Notes under the pieces: model-generated
Seen by the model: only the letters and a program-made list of their open reading frames with translations
Told to the model about the DNA's origin: nothing
The model's database searches: none
Shown here: piece by piece, positions 45,620-54,871 of the stretch
How positions within the stretch are numbered: the first letter of the stretch is position 1
Layout of the letters: the number at the start of each line of letters is the position of its first letter
NCBI RefSeq assembly: GCF_015206895.1
Contig: NZ_JADEXU010000012.1
Span: 22,079-86,078, forward strand
Origin: Nostoc sp. LEGE 12450
GTDB lineage: Bacteria > Cyanobacteriota > Cyanobacteriia > Cyanobacteriales > Nostocaceae
Length of the DNA stretch: 64,000 nucleotides
Direction: 5' to 3'
Translations under genes and position numbers: made by a program

Positions 45620-46005
45620 TGGAGATTGATTTTTTAGGTGTGGGATGGGCTTTACCTATCCAACTTGATAAAAATGCTCAAATTGAGATGGCACGTTATG
45701 AAGATGTTGTACGCCAATCAATTTGGATGATTCTCAGTACGGCCAAAGGAGAACGAGTAATGCGTCCTGATTTTGGCTGTGATATTCACGAAAAGGTTTT
45801 TTCTCCTAATAGTTTAGGAACGGTTGGGCAAATTGTTAGTGATGTGAAAGATGCTTTAATTGAATGGGAACCTCGCATTGATGTTTTAGATGTGGATACA
45901 ATTCCCGATCCTAACCAACCAAATGTAATTTTAATTCAAATAAATTATCAAATTCGGACAACGAATAATATTTTTAATTTAGTTTATCCTTTTTATTTAC
46001 AGTAA
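45619..46005 (+). CDS. gp25/GPW-like baseplate protein
   Basis: This 128-residue protein of the gp25/GPW family joins the wedge to the sheath in contractile tails and type VI systems. It shows FLGVGWALPIQ, VVRQSIWMILSTAKGERVMR, PDFGCDIHEKVF and VLIQINYQIRTTNNIFNLVY. It is the usual length for the family. It lies five bases before the large baseplate gene. Confidence 0.95.
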   Translation: MEIDFLGVGWALPIQLDKNAQIEMARYEDVVRQSIWMILSTAKGERVMRPDFGCDIHEKVFSPNSLGTVGQIVSDVKDALIEWEPRIDVLDVDTIPDPNQPNVILIQINYQIRTTNNIFNLVYPFYLQ

Positions 46006-46010
46006 TTTTT

Positions 46011-49000
46011 ATGGCTTCTTTACCTCCCAAAATTGACCAGCGTACCTATGAGGAAATTGTTCAGCAAACTGAGAATTTAGTAGAGCAATATACCACCTGG
46101 AAACCTGCACCTGGAGAGAAAACTGATGCTGGTAGGGCATTAATTCGCATCTTTGGGCGGATGGTAAAATTAGTCAGCGATCGCATCAACCAAGTTCCAG
46201 AGAAAAATTTTCTGGCTTTCCTTGATTTAATTGGGGGAGAACTCAAACCTCCCCAACCTGCTAAAGTCCCTTTAACCTTTTATTTGGCACAAGGAAGCCC
46301 CACAGATGCGTTAGTTCCTGCTCCTACTCAAGTTTCAGCGCCACCAGCAGAGGGTGCTGACGAAGAAATCGTCTTTGAAACGGATCGAGAATTGGTTGTC
46401 ACAACAACGCAATTACAAGCAATATTCCTGCGCGAACCCAATCAAGATAAGTATAGCGATCTCTCTGAGATGCTTTCTGATGAGCGCACTTTGGCAGCAA
46501 CAGGACAACAAAATGCAGCTTTCTTAGCTTTGGAGGGCGATCGCGCTATTTCCCATTCTCTCTATATAACTTGTCCCGAAATTTTTGCTTTACCAGAGTT
46601 AAAGGAACTACAACTAATTATTACTACCAATAATACAGTTGAAAGTGTCAATCCATTACAAACTTTACCGCTTAATTGGTCTTATTGGGATGGTTCTCAA
46701 TGGCAAAGCATTCAAGCTCCTAGCCAAAGTCAGAACAATAATCAATCTACTATTACTTTTACTTTTGCAAATTTACCTATTCCAGCTCCTTATGAGCTTC
46801 AAGGAAAAACAGCAAGATGGTTGCAAGCCAATTTAAATAATATATCTTCTCTAATTGGTAATTTACCTCAATTTATCAATATTCAAGGTAGTATTAATAT
46901 TAAGCAATCTAACTTAATTCCTGAAATTTGCTTATTTAACACTTCTCCTTTAGACCTTACCAAAGATTTTTATCCCTTTGGTGAACAGCCGGAACTTAAT
47001 GATACATTTTATATAGCTTTAAGCGATACATTTATTAAGCCGAATGTAACTATTAGTATTAATATAATTTTAACTCATAAACCTGTAACTATAAATAATT
47101 TAAAAATTGTCTGGGAAATTGGTAATGGTCAAGTATGGCAAGAAATAGCAGATAAAAATAATCAACTAAAATGGATAGAAAAATCATCAGCGATTCAGTT
47201 TACTGAAAAAGACACTATCCAGGCGAAGTTACAATTTCCTAACGCAGAAAATATACCTTCTCCTAGCACTGTAAATGGAGAAACTCGTTATTGGATTCGC
47301 GCTCGCATTACTCAAGGTCATTATGGTAAAGCCGCAGATGAGCGCCTGTATCCTGTTTATGATGACTTGGCAATTCTGCGAAAGGAATTCAAACAAGGAG
47401 CCAACGAAATTGAAGTTGATACTTTAGATTTATTTAAAACTGGCGATGCAATTCGTATTCTTCCTTATACTGGAGGGTTCTCAGAAGAAAATAAAATTAC
47501 ACAAATCATTAAAGAGAATAATAGGCTGAAGCTAGAAACCGGAGTTTTGAACACCACCTTAGGGGTTGGGACGCGAATCATGCGTAAGTTAATTATCACG
47601 GAAACGATTCCTCCAACTTACGATCCGCCTCTGATTAAGTCATTAAAATTAACCTACGAATTTACTCTGACAGAAAAAGCTATTTATTTTGCTGAGAATG
47701 ATTTTATCTATTCTCATCCAGAAAATTCGAGTACACAATCTTTTCAACCTTTTACACCTACGATAGATCGAGAACCAACCATCTATCTGGGGTTTGATAA
47801 TTCATTTAATAATAAAACAGTTACTCTTTATGCACAGTTTGAAGCCCCATTACCAAATGAATTATCTGCTGATATTACAGAAAAAACAGTCCTTGCATCA
47901 ACAGTAAATACTGGAGATAAAACGCTGCAAATTGCTGATTTAACTGGTTGGCAAACAGGCGATCGCTTCCAAATTCAGAACCCACTAAACGCTAAACTGT
48001 ACGATAACTATATTATTAGTAATATTAGTAAAAATCTCGTTACCACCAATCAACCTCTGCAACAAAATTATCCTCAGAATACTCCAGTGATTCGCTCCCA
48101 GCAACCCCAATTAGTTTGGGAAACTTCTAGTCCTCTGGGTTGGCAACCATTAGGGGTAGAAGACGAAACTCAAGCATTTTCGCAACCAGGTTTAATTAAA
48201 TTTATTGCTCCCGCAGACTTTAGCCCAAGAGAAAACTTTGGGAAAAAACTATATTGGTTGCGAGTTCGTTGGATGTCAGGTAATTTTCGAGTTAAACCAC
48301 GTCTACGTCGCTTGTTAACTAATACCACGTGGGCTGTTCAGGCAATTAGTCTTCGAGAGGAAGTATTAGGTTCAAGTAGCTACGAGCCAAATCAACTTTT
48401 TAGTGCTAATAATATTCCCATTTTGATGGGACAGCAGTTAGAAATTCAAGAAGGACAAATTCCTCTCAACGTAGAATCTCATCGTATTAAGGTAATTAAA
48501 GATAATTTGGGAGAAATTGAAGAAGTTTGGATACTTTGGCAGGAAGTAGCAGATTTTTACGGTTCTAGTGGGAGCGATCGCCATTACACTTTGGATCGAC
48601 AAACAGGCGAAATCCGCTTTGGAAACGGACAAGCCGGGATGATTCCCCCCAGAGGACGCAATAATATTCGACTGTCTTTTTATCGCACTGGAGGAGGTAA
48701 GCAGGGGAACGTCACTGCACAAACCATTAGCCAACTGAAAACTACCATTCCCTACATCGATCGGGTAATTAACCTCGAAGCAGCAGCAGGTGGGGCGCAA
48801 CAGGAAACTTTAGATTGTCTCAAAGAACGAGTACCAAAGCAACTACGTCACCGCGATCGCGCTGTTACTCTTGAGGATATAGCAGATTTAGCTTACGAAG
48901 CTTCTACAGATGTAGCTAGAGTCAAAGTAGTTACACCAGATTTATTGACGGCTGATTTTAGCCCTCTCAATGAAAAACTTTGGCTCGATCCGACTAAACC

Positions 49001-49556
49001 AAATGTGCTATTTGAAGATAGCCTCCGGGAAAAGTTGCAGACAATTAATGCTACCGAAGCAGAGAACTTTGAAAAAATGATGCGGGAAATTAACCGCCGT
49101 GCGGGACAAGTTAAGCTGATGATTCTGCCCTACAGTAGCGATCGCCAACCAACCCCTAGTTTGGCTTTACTAGAGCAAGTCGAAACCTACATTCGTTCCC
49201 GTTGTGCGGGGACAGTAGATTTAGTGGTTACAGCCCCAAAATGGCGAGAAGTCACCGTAACTGCAACTATCACTCCTGTGTTGCTCGAAGACGCAGACAT
49301 GGTGAGAAATATCGTTAGACAACATTTAGAAGCCTTTCTCCATCCCTTAACAGGGGGAACAGGGGAAGGCTGGCAATTTGGACGCTACCCGCAAAAATCC
49401 GATTTTTACGCCATTATTCAATCCATTACGGGAGTAGATCATGTTAATTCCCTAGAGGTGGAGTTACCTGCAACAGAAAGCAAGTCATTACTAAGTGCTG
49501 ATTCTTTAATTTATTCTGGTCATCACACCGTCAATCTTAGTTCACTTTTAAATTGA
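46011..49556 (+). CDS. Large baseplate J-like wedge protein (Afp11-like)
   Basis: This is a 1181-residue 'putative baseplate assembly protein' of the gpJ/gp6 family. The N-terminus has a helical start and ALIRIFGRMVKLVSDRINQVPEKNF. The middle is a long series of beta domains. The C-terminal core has YTLDRQTGEIRFGNGQAGMI, PPRGRNNIRLSFYRTGGGKQ, VPKQLRHRDRAVTLEDIADL and a final FGRYPQKSDFYAIIQSITGV, the conserved J-like ending. At this length it would form the large wedge arm around the hub. Many small beta modules suggest sites for extra partners. Confidence 0.93.
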   Translation: MASLPPKIDQRTYEEIVQQTENLVEQYTTWKPAPGEKTDAGRALIRIFGRMVKLVSDRINQVPEKNFLAFLDLIGGELKPPQPAKVPLTFYLAQGSPTDALVPAPTQVSAPPAEGADEEIVFETDRELVVTTTQLQAIFLREPNQDKYSDLSEMLSDERTLAATGQQNAAFLALEGDRAISHSLYITCPEIFALPELKELQLIITTNNTVESVNPLQTLPLNWSYWDGSQWQSIQAPSQSQNNNQSTITFTFANLPIPAPYELQGKTARWLQANLNNISSLIGNLPQFINIQGSINIKQSNLIPEICLFNTSPLDLTKDFYPFGEQPELNDTFYIALSDTFIKPNVTISINIILTHKPVTINNLKIVWEIGNGQVWQEIADKNNQLKWIEKSSAIQFTEKDTIQAKLQFPNAENIPSPSTVNGETRYWIRARITQGHYGKAADERLYPVYDDLAILRKEFKQGANEIEVDTLDLFKTGDAIRILPYTGGFSEENKITQIIKENNRLKLETGVLNTTLGVGTRIMRKLIITETIPPTYDPPLIKSLKLTYEFTLTEKAIYFAENDFIYSHPENSSTQSFQPFTPTIDREPTIYLGFDNSFNNKTVTLYAQFEAPLPNELSADITEKTVLASTVNTGDKTLQIADLTGWQTGDRFQIQNPLNAKLYDNYIISNISKNLVTTNQPLQQNYPQNTPVIRSQQPQLVWETSSPLGWQPLGVEDETQAFSQPGLIKFIAPADFSPRENFGKKLYWLRVRWMSGNFRVKPRLRRLLTNTTWAVQAISLREEVLGSSSYEPNQLFSANNIPILMGQQLEIQEGQIPLNVESHRIKVIKDNLGEIEEVWILWQEVADFYGSSGSDRHYTLDRQTGEIRFGNGQAGMIPPRGRNNIRLSFYRTGGGKQGNVTAQTISQLKTTIPYIDRVINLEAAAGGAQQETLDCLKERVPKQLRHRDRAVTLEDIADLAYEASTDVARVKVVTPDLLTADFSPLNEKLWLDPTKPNVLFEDSLREKLQTINATEAENFEKMMREINRRAGQVKLMILPYSSDRQPTPSLALLEQVETYIRSRCAGTVDLVVTAPKWREVTVTATITPVLLEDADMVRNIVRQHLEAFLHPLTGGTGEGWQFGRYPQKSDFYAIIQSITGVDHVNSLEVELPATESKSLLSADSLIYSGHHTVNLSSLLN

Positions 49557-49581
49557 TCATTTTGATTACAGAGGAAAAAAG

Positions 49582-50529
49582 GTGACTTTACCCTTACCCA
49601 ATCTTGACGATCGCAGCTATGCCAACTTACTAGAAGAGGCAATTTCTCAGATTCCGCTTGAATACCCTGAATGGACAGATCATAATCCTACAGATACGGG
49701 AATTATTCTGATTGAATTATTCGCATGGTTAACAGAAATGGTTCTCTACCGAGTTAATCAAATTCCTGATGAGAATTATGCTAGTTTTTTGAGTTTGCTT
49801 AAAGGAGAAGAATGGAATTTACCCATTAATATTTCTAGCCAGGAACGACAAAACATTTTACAATCAGAAATTCAAAAGACTTTATTAGAAGTACGCAAAA
49901 TTTATCGAGCCGTTACTCCAGAAGATTTTGAAAAATTGGTACTTCTCGATTGGAATAAATCACAAGATGCTGATAACTTAAAAATTGCTAGGGTTAAATG
50001 TTTAGCACAACGTAATTTAGAGTCAACATCTGATAACTTTGCTAAAGGACATATTAGTTTAGTAGTTGTTCCTGAAGATAACGAAATAACTCAAGTAAAT
50101 AAATATGAACCTTTATTTAAATTCCTCGACGATCGCAAACTTTTAACTACCCGCCTGCATATCTTAGAACCTGAGTATGTATCCATAGCTATAGAAGCAG
50201 AATTAGTGCTTCAGGATGGCGCACAGGCAGAAGTAGTTAAAACACAGGCAGAAAAGGAAGTCAAGATGTTTTTTGAACCCCTGCGATCGCAAAAATATTG
50301 GCAGGGAAAAGGATGGCCTTTTGGCCGGAGTGTTTATCTATCGGAATTATATAAATTATTAGATGACTTAGAAGGTGTAGATTATGTTGAAAATCTGCAA
50401 ATTAAAGATAAGAATAATAATTCTAAATCTGAAATTAATTTAGCAGATAATCAGTTAGTTAAAATCAATCTCACAGACAGTAAATTTACAATATTGGTAG
50501 AAGTTGGTAATGAACGTAAAAAAATCTGA
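49582..50529 (+). CDS. Second baseplate J-like protein
   Basis: This 315-residue protein starts at GTG 49582 (ribosome-binding sequence AGAGGAAAAAAG). It opens LPNLDDRSYANLLEEAISQI and has DHNPTDTGIILIELFAWLTE, then MVLYRVNQIPDENYASFLSL, a short version of the preceding wedge N-terminus. The C-terminal part WPFGRSVYLSELYKLLDDLE parallels the conserved J-like ending. It is a smaller paralogue of the 1181-residue gene, forming a heteromeric wedge with it. It overlaps the next gene by 20 bases. Confidence 0.9.
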   Translation: MTLPLPNLDDRSYANLLEEAISQIPLEYPEWTDHNPTDTGIILIELFAWLTEMVLYRVNQIPDENYASFLSLLKGEEWNLPINISSQERQNILQSEIQKTLLEVRKIYRAVTPEDFEKLVLLDWNKSQDADNLKIARVKCLAQRNLESTSDNFAKGHISLVVVPEDNEITQVNKYEPLFKFLDDRKLLTTRLHILEPEYVSIAIEAELVLQDGAQAEVVKTQAEKEVKMFFEPLRSQKYWQGKGWPFGRSVYLSELYKLLDDLEGVDYVENLQIKDKNNNSKSEINLADNQLVKINLTDSKFTILVEVGNERKKI

Positions 50530-52105
50530 ATCAGTTAGTACCTATCATCAATATTTACCAGCAATTCTCCAAAAAGATGTTTTTATTGCTCAGTTGTTGC
50601 TGTCATTTGAAAAAATTCTCAGTGGATTAAGTGAAACTCCCTGTCAAGAGCAAATTATTACAGCTAAGACTCAAAATATACCAGGATTAGAAGAAATTAT
50701 TGATAATATTCATATTTATTTTAATCCTCAACATACTCCAAAAGAATTTTTACCTTGGTTAGCGGGTTGGGTAGCCTTGAGTTTACGGGACGATTGGGAA
50801 GTAGAGGTAAAAAAAGCATTTATTCAACAAATTGTTCATTTATACGGTTTGCGAGGAACAAAAGCAGGATTAATCGAAATTTTGAGTATTTATTTAAAAA
50901 ATTCAGGATTTGGAGAAAAAGTTGAAGTCTTCGATCAATTTGATAATTTTCCGAATTATTTTCAAGTTCAACTAACTCTCAAAGACCGCGATCCTGATAA
51001 GTATTGGCGACAGGCTAAAATTGCTAAAGCAATTATCGATAGAGAAAAGCCTGCACATACATTTTATTCCCTAAAAATTCTTGTGCCAACGATGCAGCTA
51101 ACTAAGCGATCGCACGTTGCTTATCCTTTCAAATTATTTGCACCTCCAAAAAATCAAACCTTTGCCATAGAAGTCACAATTACTCCCAACAACATTAATA
51201 GTATTCCAATTAATCAATTAGCGAATCAGTTAGCTATTCAGATCCAAGGAAACTCGGAATTAATTACCTCTTACTCACCAGAAGCAATTATCAATAATCA
51301 ATCATTTTCAATTAAACAAAAGTTAAATTATCAGCATTTACAAAAAAACTTGGCAGGTTTCAATGTTATATTGTCAAATCGAACCGATAAACAGTTCGTG
51401 GGCAATTTAACTATTAAGCTGTATTTTTCAATTAATGAAATTGAATATAACAATACACTCCTAGAACAAACTTTAAATTTATCACCAGTTCTAAAAATTT
51501 GCCGTGAAAATGATAAAAGGGAAATTATCGCAGGAAATACAATTTTTAAACAAAATCCTAAGCCGCAACAATCGGGAATGAAGCTGACAGAATTTATATG
51601 GACTAAACCCTATAGTTTTCTACTGTGTGAGCCACCAAAAATTCAAGAGTTACAACCTGATATAACTGCGATTATTGAAAAAGTGGAATTTGCAGTAATT
51701 GTAGAAATTATCCAACCAAATACAATCAACTTAGATTTACTAAATCAAATCACAGTTCGCCTTCAAGATGATGTTTCAGAATTTGATTTATTGACACCAG
51801 AAACTGTCAGACAAAATAATACAATTATAATTAAACGTACTCTTTATTACCAAGAATTTATGCATATAGATAAATTTACAGTGATAATCAAAAACCTCAA
51901 TAATCTTGATATTGCTGGTAAAGTAACTGTTCAAGCTTCCTTAAATATTAATCAGCACTTATCTGCTTATAAAATACTAGAAAAAACCTTTAACCTCACA
52001 GCCGTATCTCCCTATAATATTTTACAAATTTGCCGTAAAAATGAGGAAGGTAAAATTATTTCTGGTAACACAATTCTAGGAACAACTAGTCAATCATTGA
52101 ACTAA
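50510..52105 (+). CDS. gpI-like tail protein with duplicated C-terminal beta domain
   Basis: The protein has 531 residues from ATG 50510; a TTG at 50504 is less likely. The first 195 are a P2 gpI-like tail protein with YHQYLPAILQKD, LPWLAGWVALSLRDDWE and YGLRGTKAGLIEILSIYL. After a linker there are two related beta-rich domains, about 218-346 and 393-523. Each starts FAI/FAV followed by E-x-I, and ends ICRxN..EII/KII-xGNTI. The duplicated extension is absent from ordinary gpI proteins and suggests an attachment surface on the baseplate. Confidence 0.85.
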   Translation: MNVKKSESVSTYHQYLPAILQKDVFIAQLLLSFEKILSGLSETPCQEQIITAKTQNIPGLEEIIDNIHIYFNPQHTPKEFLPWLAGWVALSLRDDWEVEVKKAFIQQIVHLYGLRGTKAGLIEILSIYLKNSGFGEKVEVFDQFDNFPNYFQVQLTLKDRDPDKYWRQAKIAKAIIDREKPAHTFYSLKILVPTMQLTKRSHVAYPFKLFAPPKNQTFAIEVTITPNNINSIPINQLANQLAIQIQGNSELITSYSPEAIINNQSFSIKQKLNYQHLQKNLAGFNVILSNRTDKQFVGNLTIKLYFSINEIEYNNTLLEQTLNLSPVLKICRENDKREIIAGNTIFKQNPKPQQSGMKLTEFIWTKPYSFLLCEPPKIQELQPDITAIIEKVEFAVIVEIIQPNTINLDLLNQITVRLQDDVSEFDLLTPETVRQNNTIIIKRTLYYQEFMHIDKFTVIIKNLNNLDIAGKVTVQASLNINQHLSAYKILEKTFNLTAVSPYNILQICRKNEEGKIISGNTILGTTSQSLN

Positions 52106-52119
52106 ATTCAGGATAAAAC

Positions 52120-53937
52120 ATGGCTAAAACTACTGATTTCACCAACTTTGGTAATGAACGTCCTAACTATTTTGCAGGGCAATATCTGCTAGAAGACGAT
52201 TTTGAAATTCAACATAAATATCTTAGCGATCGCCAACGCTATCATAATCAAAGTCTTCATATTTCAGGTATTATTGAAGGTCTGGAAGTTGCAGTTATTC
52301 AGGATGCAAAATCTGTTCAAATTAAATCTGGATCGGCTATTAATACTAGCGGTGATTTAATTATTTTAAAAGAAAATATTACATTTTCCGACTTCAAAAA
52401 TATTACTGACGGCGTACTCTACATCCAATATGCTCAAGATAAACAAGTTCAACAGCAAAAAGATGTACCAGATAGCTATACTCGTTGGATTGAAAAACCT
52501 ATTTTGGGATTTGCAACTACAATTCCTGAAAATAGCGTCAAGCTGGGAAAACTGACAATAGCTCAAAATACCATTACTCTTGATGCTAACGTTCGGGAAT
52601 ATTCTGGTTTATCCTTACCAAATTCTAATAGTAAAGCTTTAACTCTTCGCTCTGGAGGAAATGCCACTCCAAACTTGGCAGTTTTGACAGGTAGCTTAAA
52701 AATTGATGGGGATTTAACAGTAGCTGGGACAATCTCAGGAACAATAGATACAAAAAATATTACTTCTGGAACATTAAATGTTGACAGAATCCCTAATTTA
52801 TCGACTGATAAAATCACTTCTGGAACATTAAATGTTGACAGAATCCCTAATTTATCAGCAAATAAAATCACCTCTGGAACAATTGTTGGCGATTTAACTG
52901 TTAATGGTAATGTTACAGGTAAAAACTTATCACTGGCAGCAGACGGTAGTAAGCGTGGTGCATTATTTCTTGCTGCAACAGGAGACTATAACCACGTACT
53001 GTATAATAACCTGTCCAACATAGATAATGAGGGAGTGTGGGATGGAGCCAAGTGGAATGTCTTTAACGGATTAAATATCCGAGTAGGAAGTGGTAACTCT
53101 AAAAGTACAGCTTTTTATCTCAATAATAATGGTAATGTTGCCATTGGCACAAATAATCCAGGTGACTACAAATTAAATGTGCAAGGTAATCAGTTGCTCA
53201 AAGGTAGTCTAACTATTCAGGAAGGTAGAGTTAGTCTTGATGGCAGTCAACAAATTGTTTTTTCAGATAATGGAACTACAAACCAACTGAAATTACAACT
53301 TTGGAGTGGATACGGACTTGGTGTTAATGGTTCTACTTTATTCTATACAGCTAACGGCAATCATTCTTGGCGAGATAACCAAAATAATGAAAGAATGTTG
53401 TTAAGCACTGCTGTAGATGGTGGGTTAACAGTCAAAGGAACAGGAAGTTCTTCTTTTGCTGGAAATTTAACTGTAACTGGTTCTTTATCGGTGGGTGTAT
53501 CTGTAGGCAGTACAACGAATATTGACCTATCAGGACATGTTCAACTCAAGGAATATGGACAACAGAATATTGCTTTTCTTCAAGCACGAGACGACTCATC
53601 CAATCGAGATATTGGTTTGAGAATTAGAACGCAAATGAAAGGTAATACACAAAAAACCCTTGTAGAAGCAGTAACCATTACTCCTAGTGGAGAAATACAG
53701 GGAAAGATATGGTACTCTGACGAATATGTATGGAACAACGGTCAACCGGAAGTCAAGATGGGACATAGTAGCAAATGCGTAGCATTTCTGACTTATGTGC
53801 AAGGGAAATTTGCTGGTGGCGGCGAACAAGTTTTTACTTATATAAAAAGTGACGGATATTGGTATCTTGGTGGAAATCAGGGAAGTGCAGGTGCTGGTGT
53901 AGTCGCCAAAGCAAGATGTATTGGTTCTCCTAGTTAG
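52120..53937 (+). CDS. Tail fibre-like protein
   Basis: The 605-residue protein begins with a baseplate-binding segment (NYFAGQYLLEDDFEIQHKYL, then SDRQRYHNQSLHISGIIEGL). This is followed by a beta-rich shaft with tandem units ITSGTLNVDRIPNLS (two copies, 54-bp period), a repetitive VNGNVTG-type region, NNNGNVAIGTNNPGDYKLNV (a phage-fibre motif), and a C-terminal head with YSDEYVWNNGQPEVKMGHSS. No chaperone domain is visible. It should determine target binding, or membrane attachment if the system is intracellular. Confidence 0.85.
   Translation: MAKTTDFTNFGNERPNYFAGQYLLEDDFEIQHKYLSDRQRYHNQSLHISGIIEGLEVAVIQDAKSVQIKSGSAINTSGDLIILKENITFSDFKNITDGVLYIQYAQDKQVQQQKDVPDSYTRWIEKPILGFATTIPENSVKLGKLTIAQNTITLDANVREYSGLSLPNSNSKALTLRSGGNATPNLAVLTGSLKIDGDLTVAGTISGTIDTKNITSGTLNVDRIPNLSTDKITSGTLNVDRIPNLSANKITSGTIVGDLTVNGNVTGKNLSLAADGSKRGALFLAATGDYNHVLYNNLSNIDNEGVWDGAKWNVFNGLNIRVGSGNSKSTAFYLNNNGNVAIGTNNPGDYKLNVQGNQLLKGSLTIQEGRVSLDGSQQIVFSDNGTTNQLKLQLWSGYGLGVNGSTLFYTANGNHSWRDNQNNERMLLSTAVDGGLTVKGTGSSSFAGNLTVTGSLSVGVSVGSTTNIDLSGHVQLKEYGQQNIAFLQARDDSSNRDIGLRIRTQMKGNTQKTLVEAVTITPSGEIQGKIWYSDEYVWNNGQPEVKMGHSSKCVAFLTYVQGKFAGGGEQVFTYIKSDGYWYLGGNQGSAGAGVVAKARCIGSPS
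52762..52856 (+). repeat. 54-bp tandem duplication in the fibre gene
   Basis: ACTTCTGGAACATTAAATGT and the following bases up to CCCTAATTTATC are identical (41 bases) at 52762-52802 and 52816-52856. The 54-bp period is 18 codons, so it is in frame. It extends the fibre shaft by one unit. Confidence 0.85.
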
Positions 53938-53984
53938 TGCGATCGCCAAGCTTATAAAATATATTTGCAACTCAATATGATTCT

Positions 53985-54413
53985 ATGGCTGACTTTATTC
54001 TCATCACTGGCGATAAAGCCATGTTTAACCCGACTTTTGGACAAGCAATTGTCACCGTCCGCCCAGGCGATCTAGTTGGCACAGGTAAGGATAAAATTAA
54101 CCAGAAACTAGTCTGTGTAGATGGCGACGAAAAAAAAGTCATCGTTCCTGGTTGTCCTTATATGACTTCCCAATATAGTATCCCTGGAGTTGGGATACTG
54201 TCCATTGAATCCCTTGCTGGCAACCAAAAGGCCAAAAAGACTAAATCTGGCGGTAAAGCAGTACTGCTCAAAGGTGCTTCATTTAAAGCCAAATTTCAAG
54301 TCCTGGTTCCCGCTCAACAACCTTCTGTACCTAGTCCGATTCCCGACGCTACTCCCCAATATTCTGGTACTGGCACATTTATTTCCCTGAATAGCAAAGT
54401 CAAAGGAACTTAA
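53985..54413 (+). CDS. PAAR-like spike tip candidate
   Basis: This 142-residue protein is glycine- and proline-rich and lacks signal peptide and membrane spans. It starts MADFILITGDKAMFNPTFGQ, with VTVRPGDLVGTGKDK, VCVDGDEKKVIVPGCPYMT and KSGGKAVLLKGASFKAKFQV, then a Pro-rich stretch and a beta end. The short beta strands separated by G-D turns and the position after the fibre gene resemble PAAR/DUF4280-like caps of the spike. The classical PAAR triplet is not evident, so the name is tentative. It is closely followed by a coiled-coil gene. Confidence 0.55.
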   Translation: MADFILITGDKAMFNPTFGQAIVTVRPGDLVGTGKDKINQKLVCVDGDEKKVIVPGCPYMTSQYSIPGVGILSIESLAGNQKAKKTKSGGKAVLLKGASFKAKFQVLVPAQQPSVPSPIPDATPQYSGTGTFISLNSKVKGT

Positions 54414-54420
54414 TTAAATA

Positions 54421-54654
54421 ATGAAAGAACAATTAGAAAAACGTCTCACTGAACTCAAAGCCGAATTGATATCAGGACAAAAAGTCATGGCAGATTTAGA
54501 GGCGAAACAAGCAAATCTGCGCGATACATTACTGCGGATTAGTGGTGCAATTCAAATTTTAGAAGAACTCACATCTTCTACAAAGCAAGATGATTATCAA
54601 AATAATAATTACGTACAAGAGGAATCAAACCTTCAATATCAATTAAAAGATTGA
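54421..54654 (+). CDS. Small coiled-coil protein at the operon end
   Basis: This 77-residue protein is almost wholly a heptad-like helix (LEKRLTELKAELISGQKVMA, DLEAKQANLRDTLLRISGAI), with a polar, Asn/Gln-rich tail. It starts eight bases after the PAAR-like gene. The 3' end of the gene forms the left arm of a perfect 21-bp hairpin. The function is unknown; it could be a chaperone or adaptor for the preceding gene product. Similar short helical proteins lie at this place in other cyanobacterial loci, as I recall. Confidence 0.7.
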   Translation: MKEQLEKRLTELKAELISGQKVMADLEAKQANLRDTLLRISGAIQILEELTSSTKQDDYQNNNYVQEESNLQYQLKD

Positions 54655-54670
54655 TATTGAAGGTTTGATT
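54623..54670. terminator. Perfect 21-bp hairpin at the end of the injection-system operon
   Basis: Arms at 54623-54643 (AATCAAACCTTCAATATCAAT) and 54650-54670, exact complements, enclose TAAAAG. The structure covers the last codons and the stop of the coiled-coil gene. No U-tract follows, so it may work as an mRNA 3'-end stabiliser rather than a simple intrinsic terminator. Confidence 0.65.
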
Positions 54671-54871
54671 GAAACATGGGAGATTCTATACTTTTACCCA
54701 TAATTTGACCTAAATTGTGAACCATAACCTGACTAGAATGTGAATCAAGATTAGCGATCGCACGGCGGTAAATGGAGTTTTATGACATCTTGAGATGCAA
54801 AGATGTAAATAACTTTATCCTTTTCAACAAGGATGTGTTAAGACAATACCAGATTATTGCACTACCAGGTT

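Noticed and set aside
35998..54654. Prophage
   Set aside because: Only tail-type structural genes are present. There is no capsid, portal, terminase, lysis or integrase gene, while ATPase, DUF4157 and DUF4255 genes mark an injection system.
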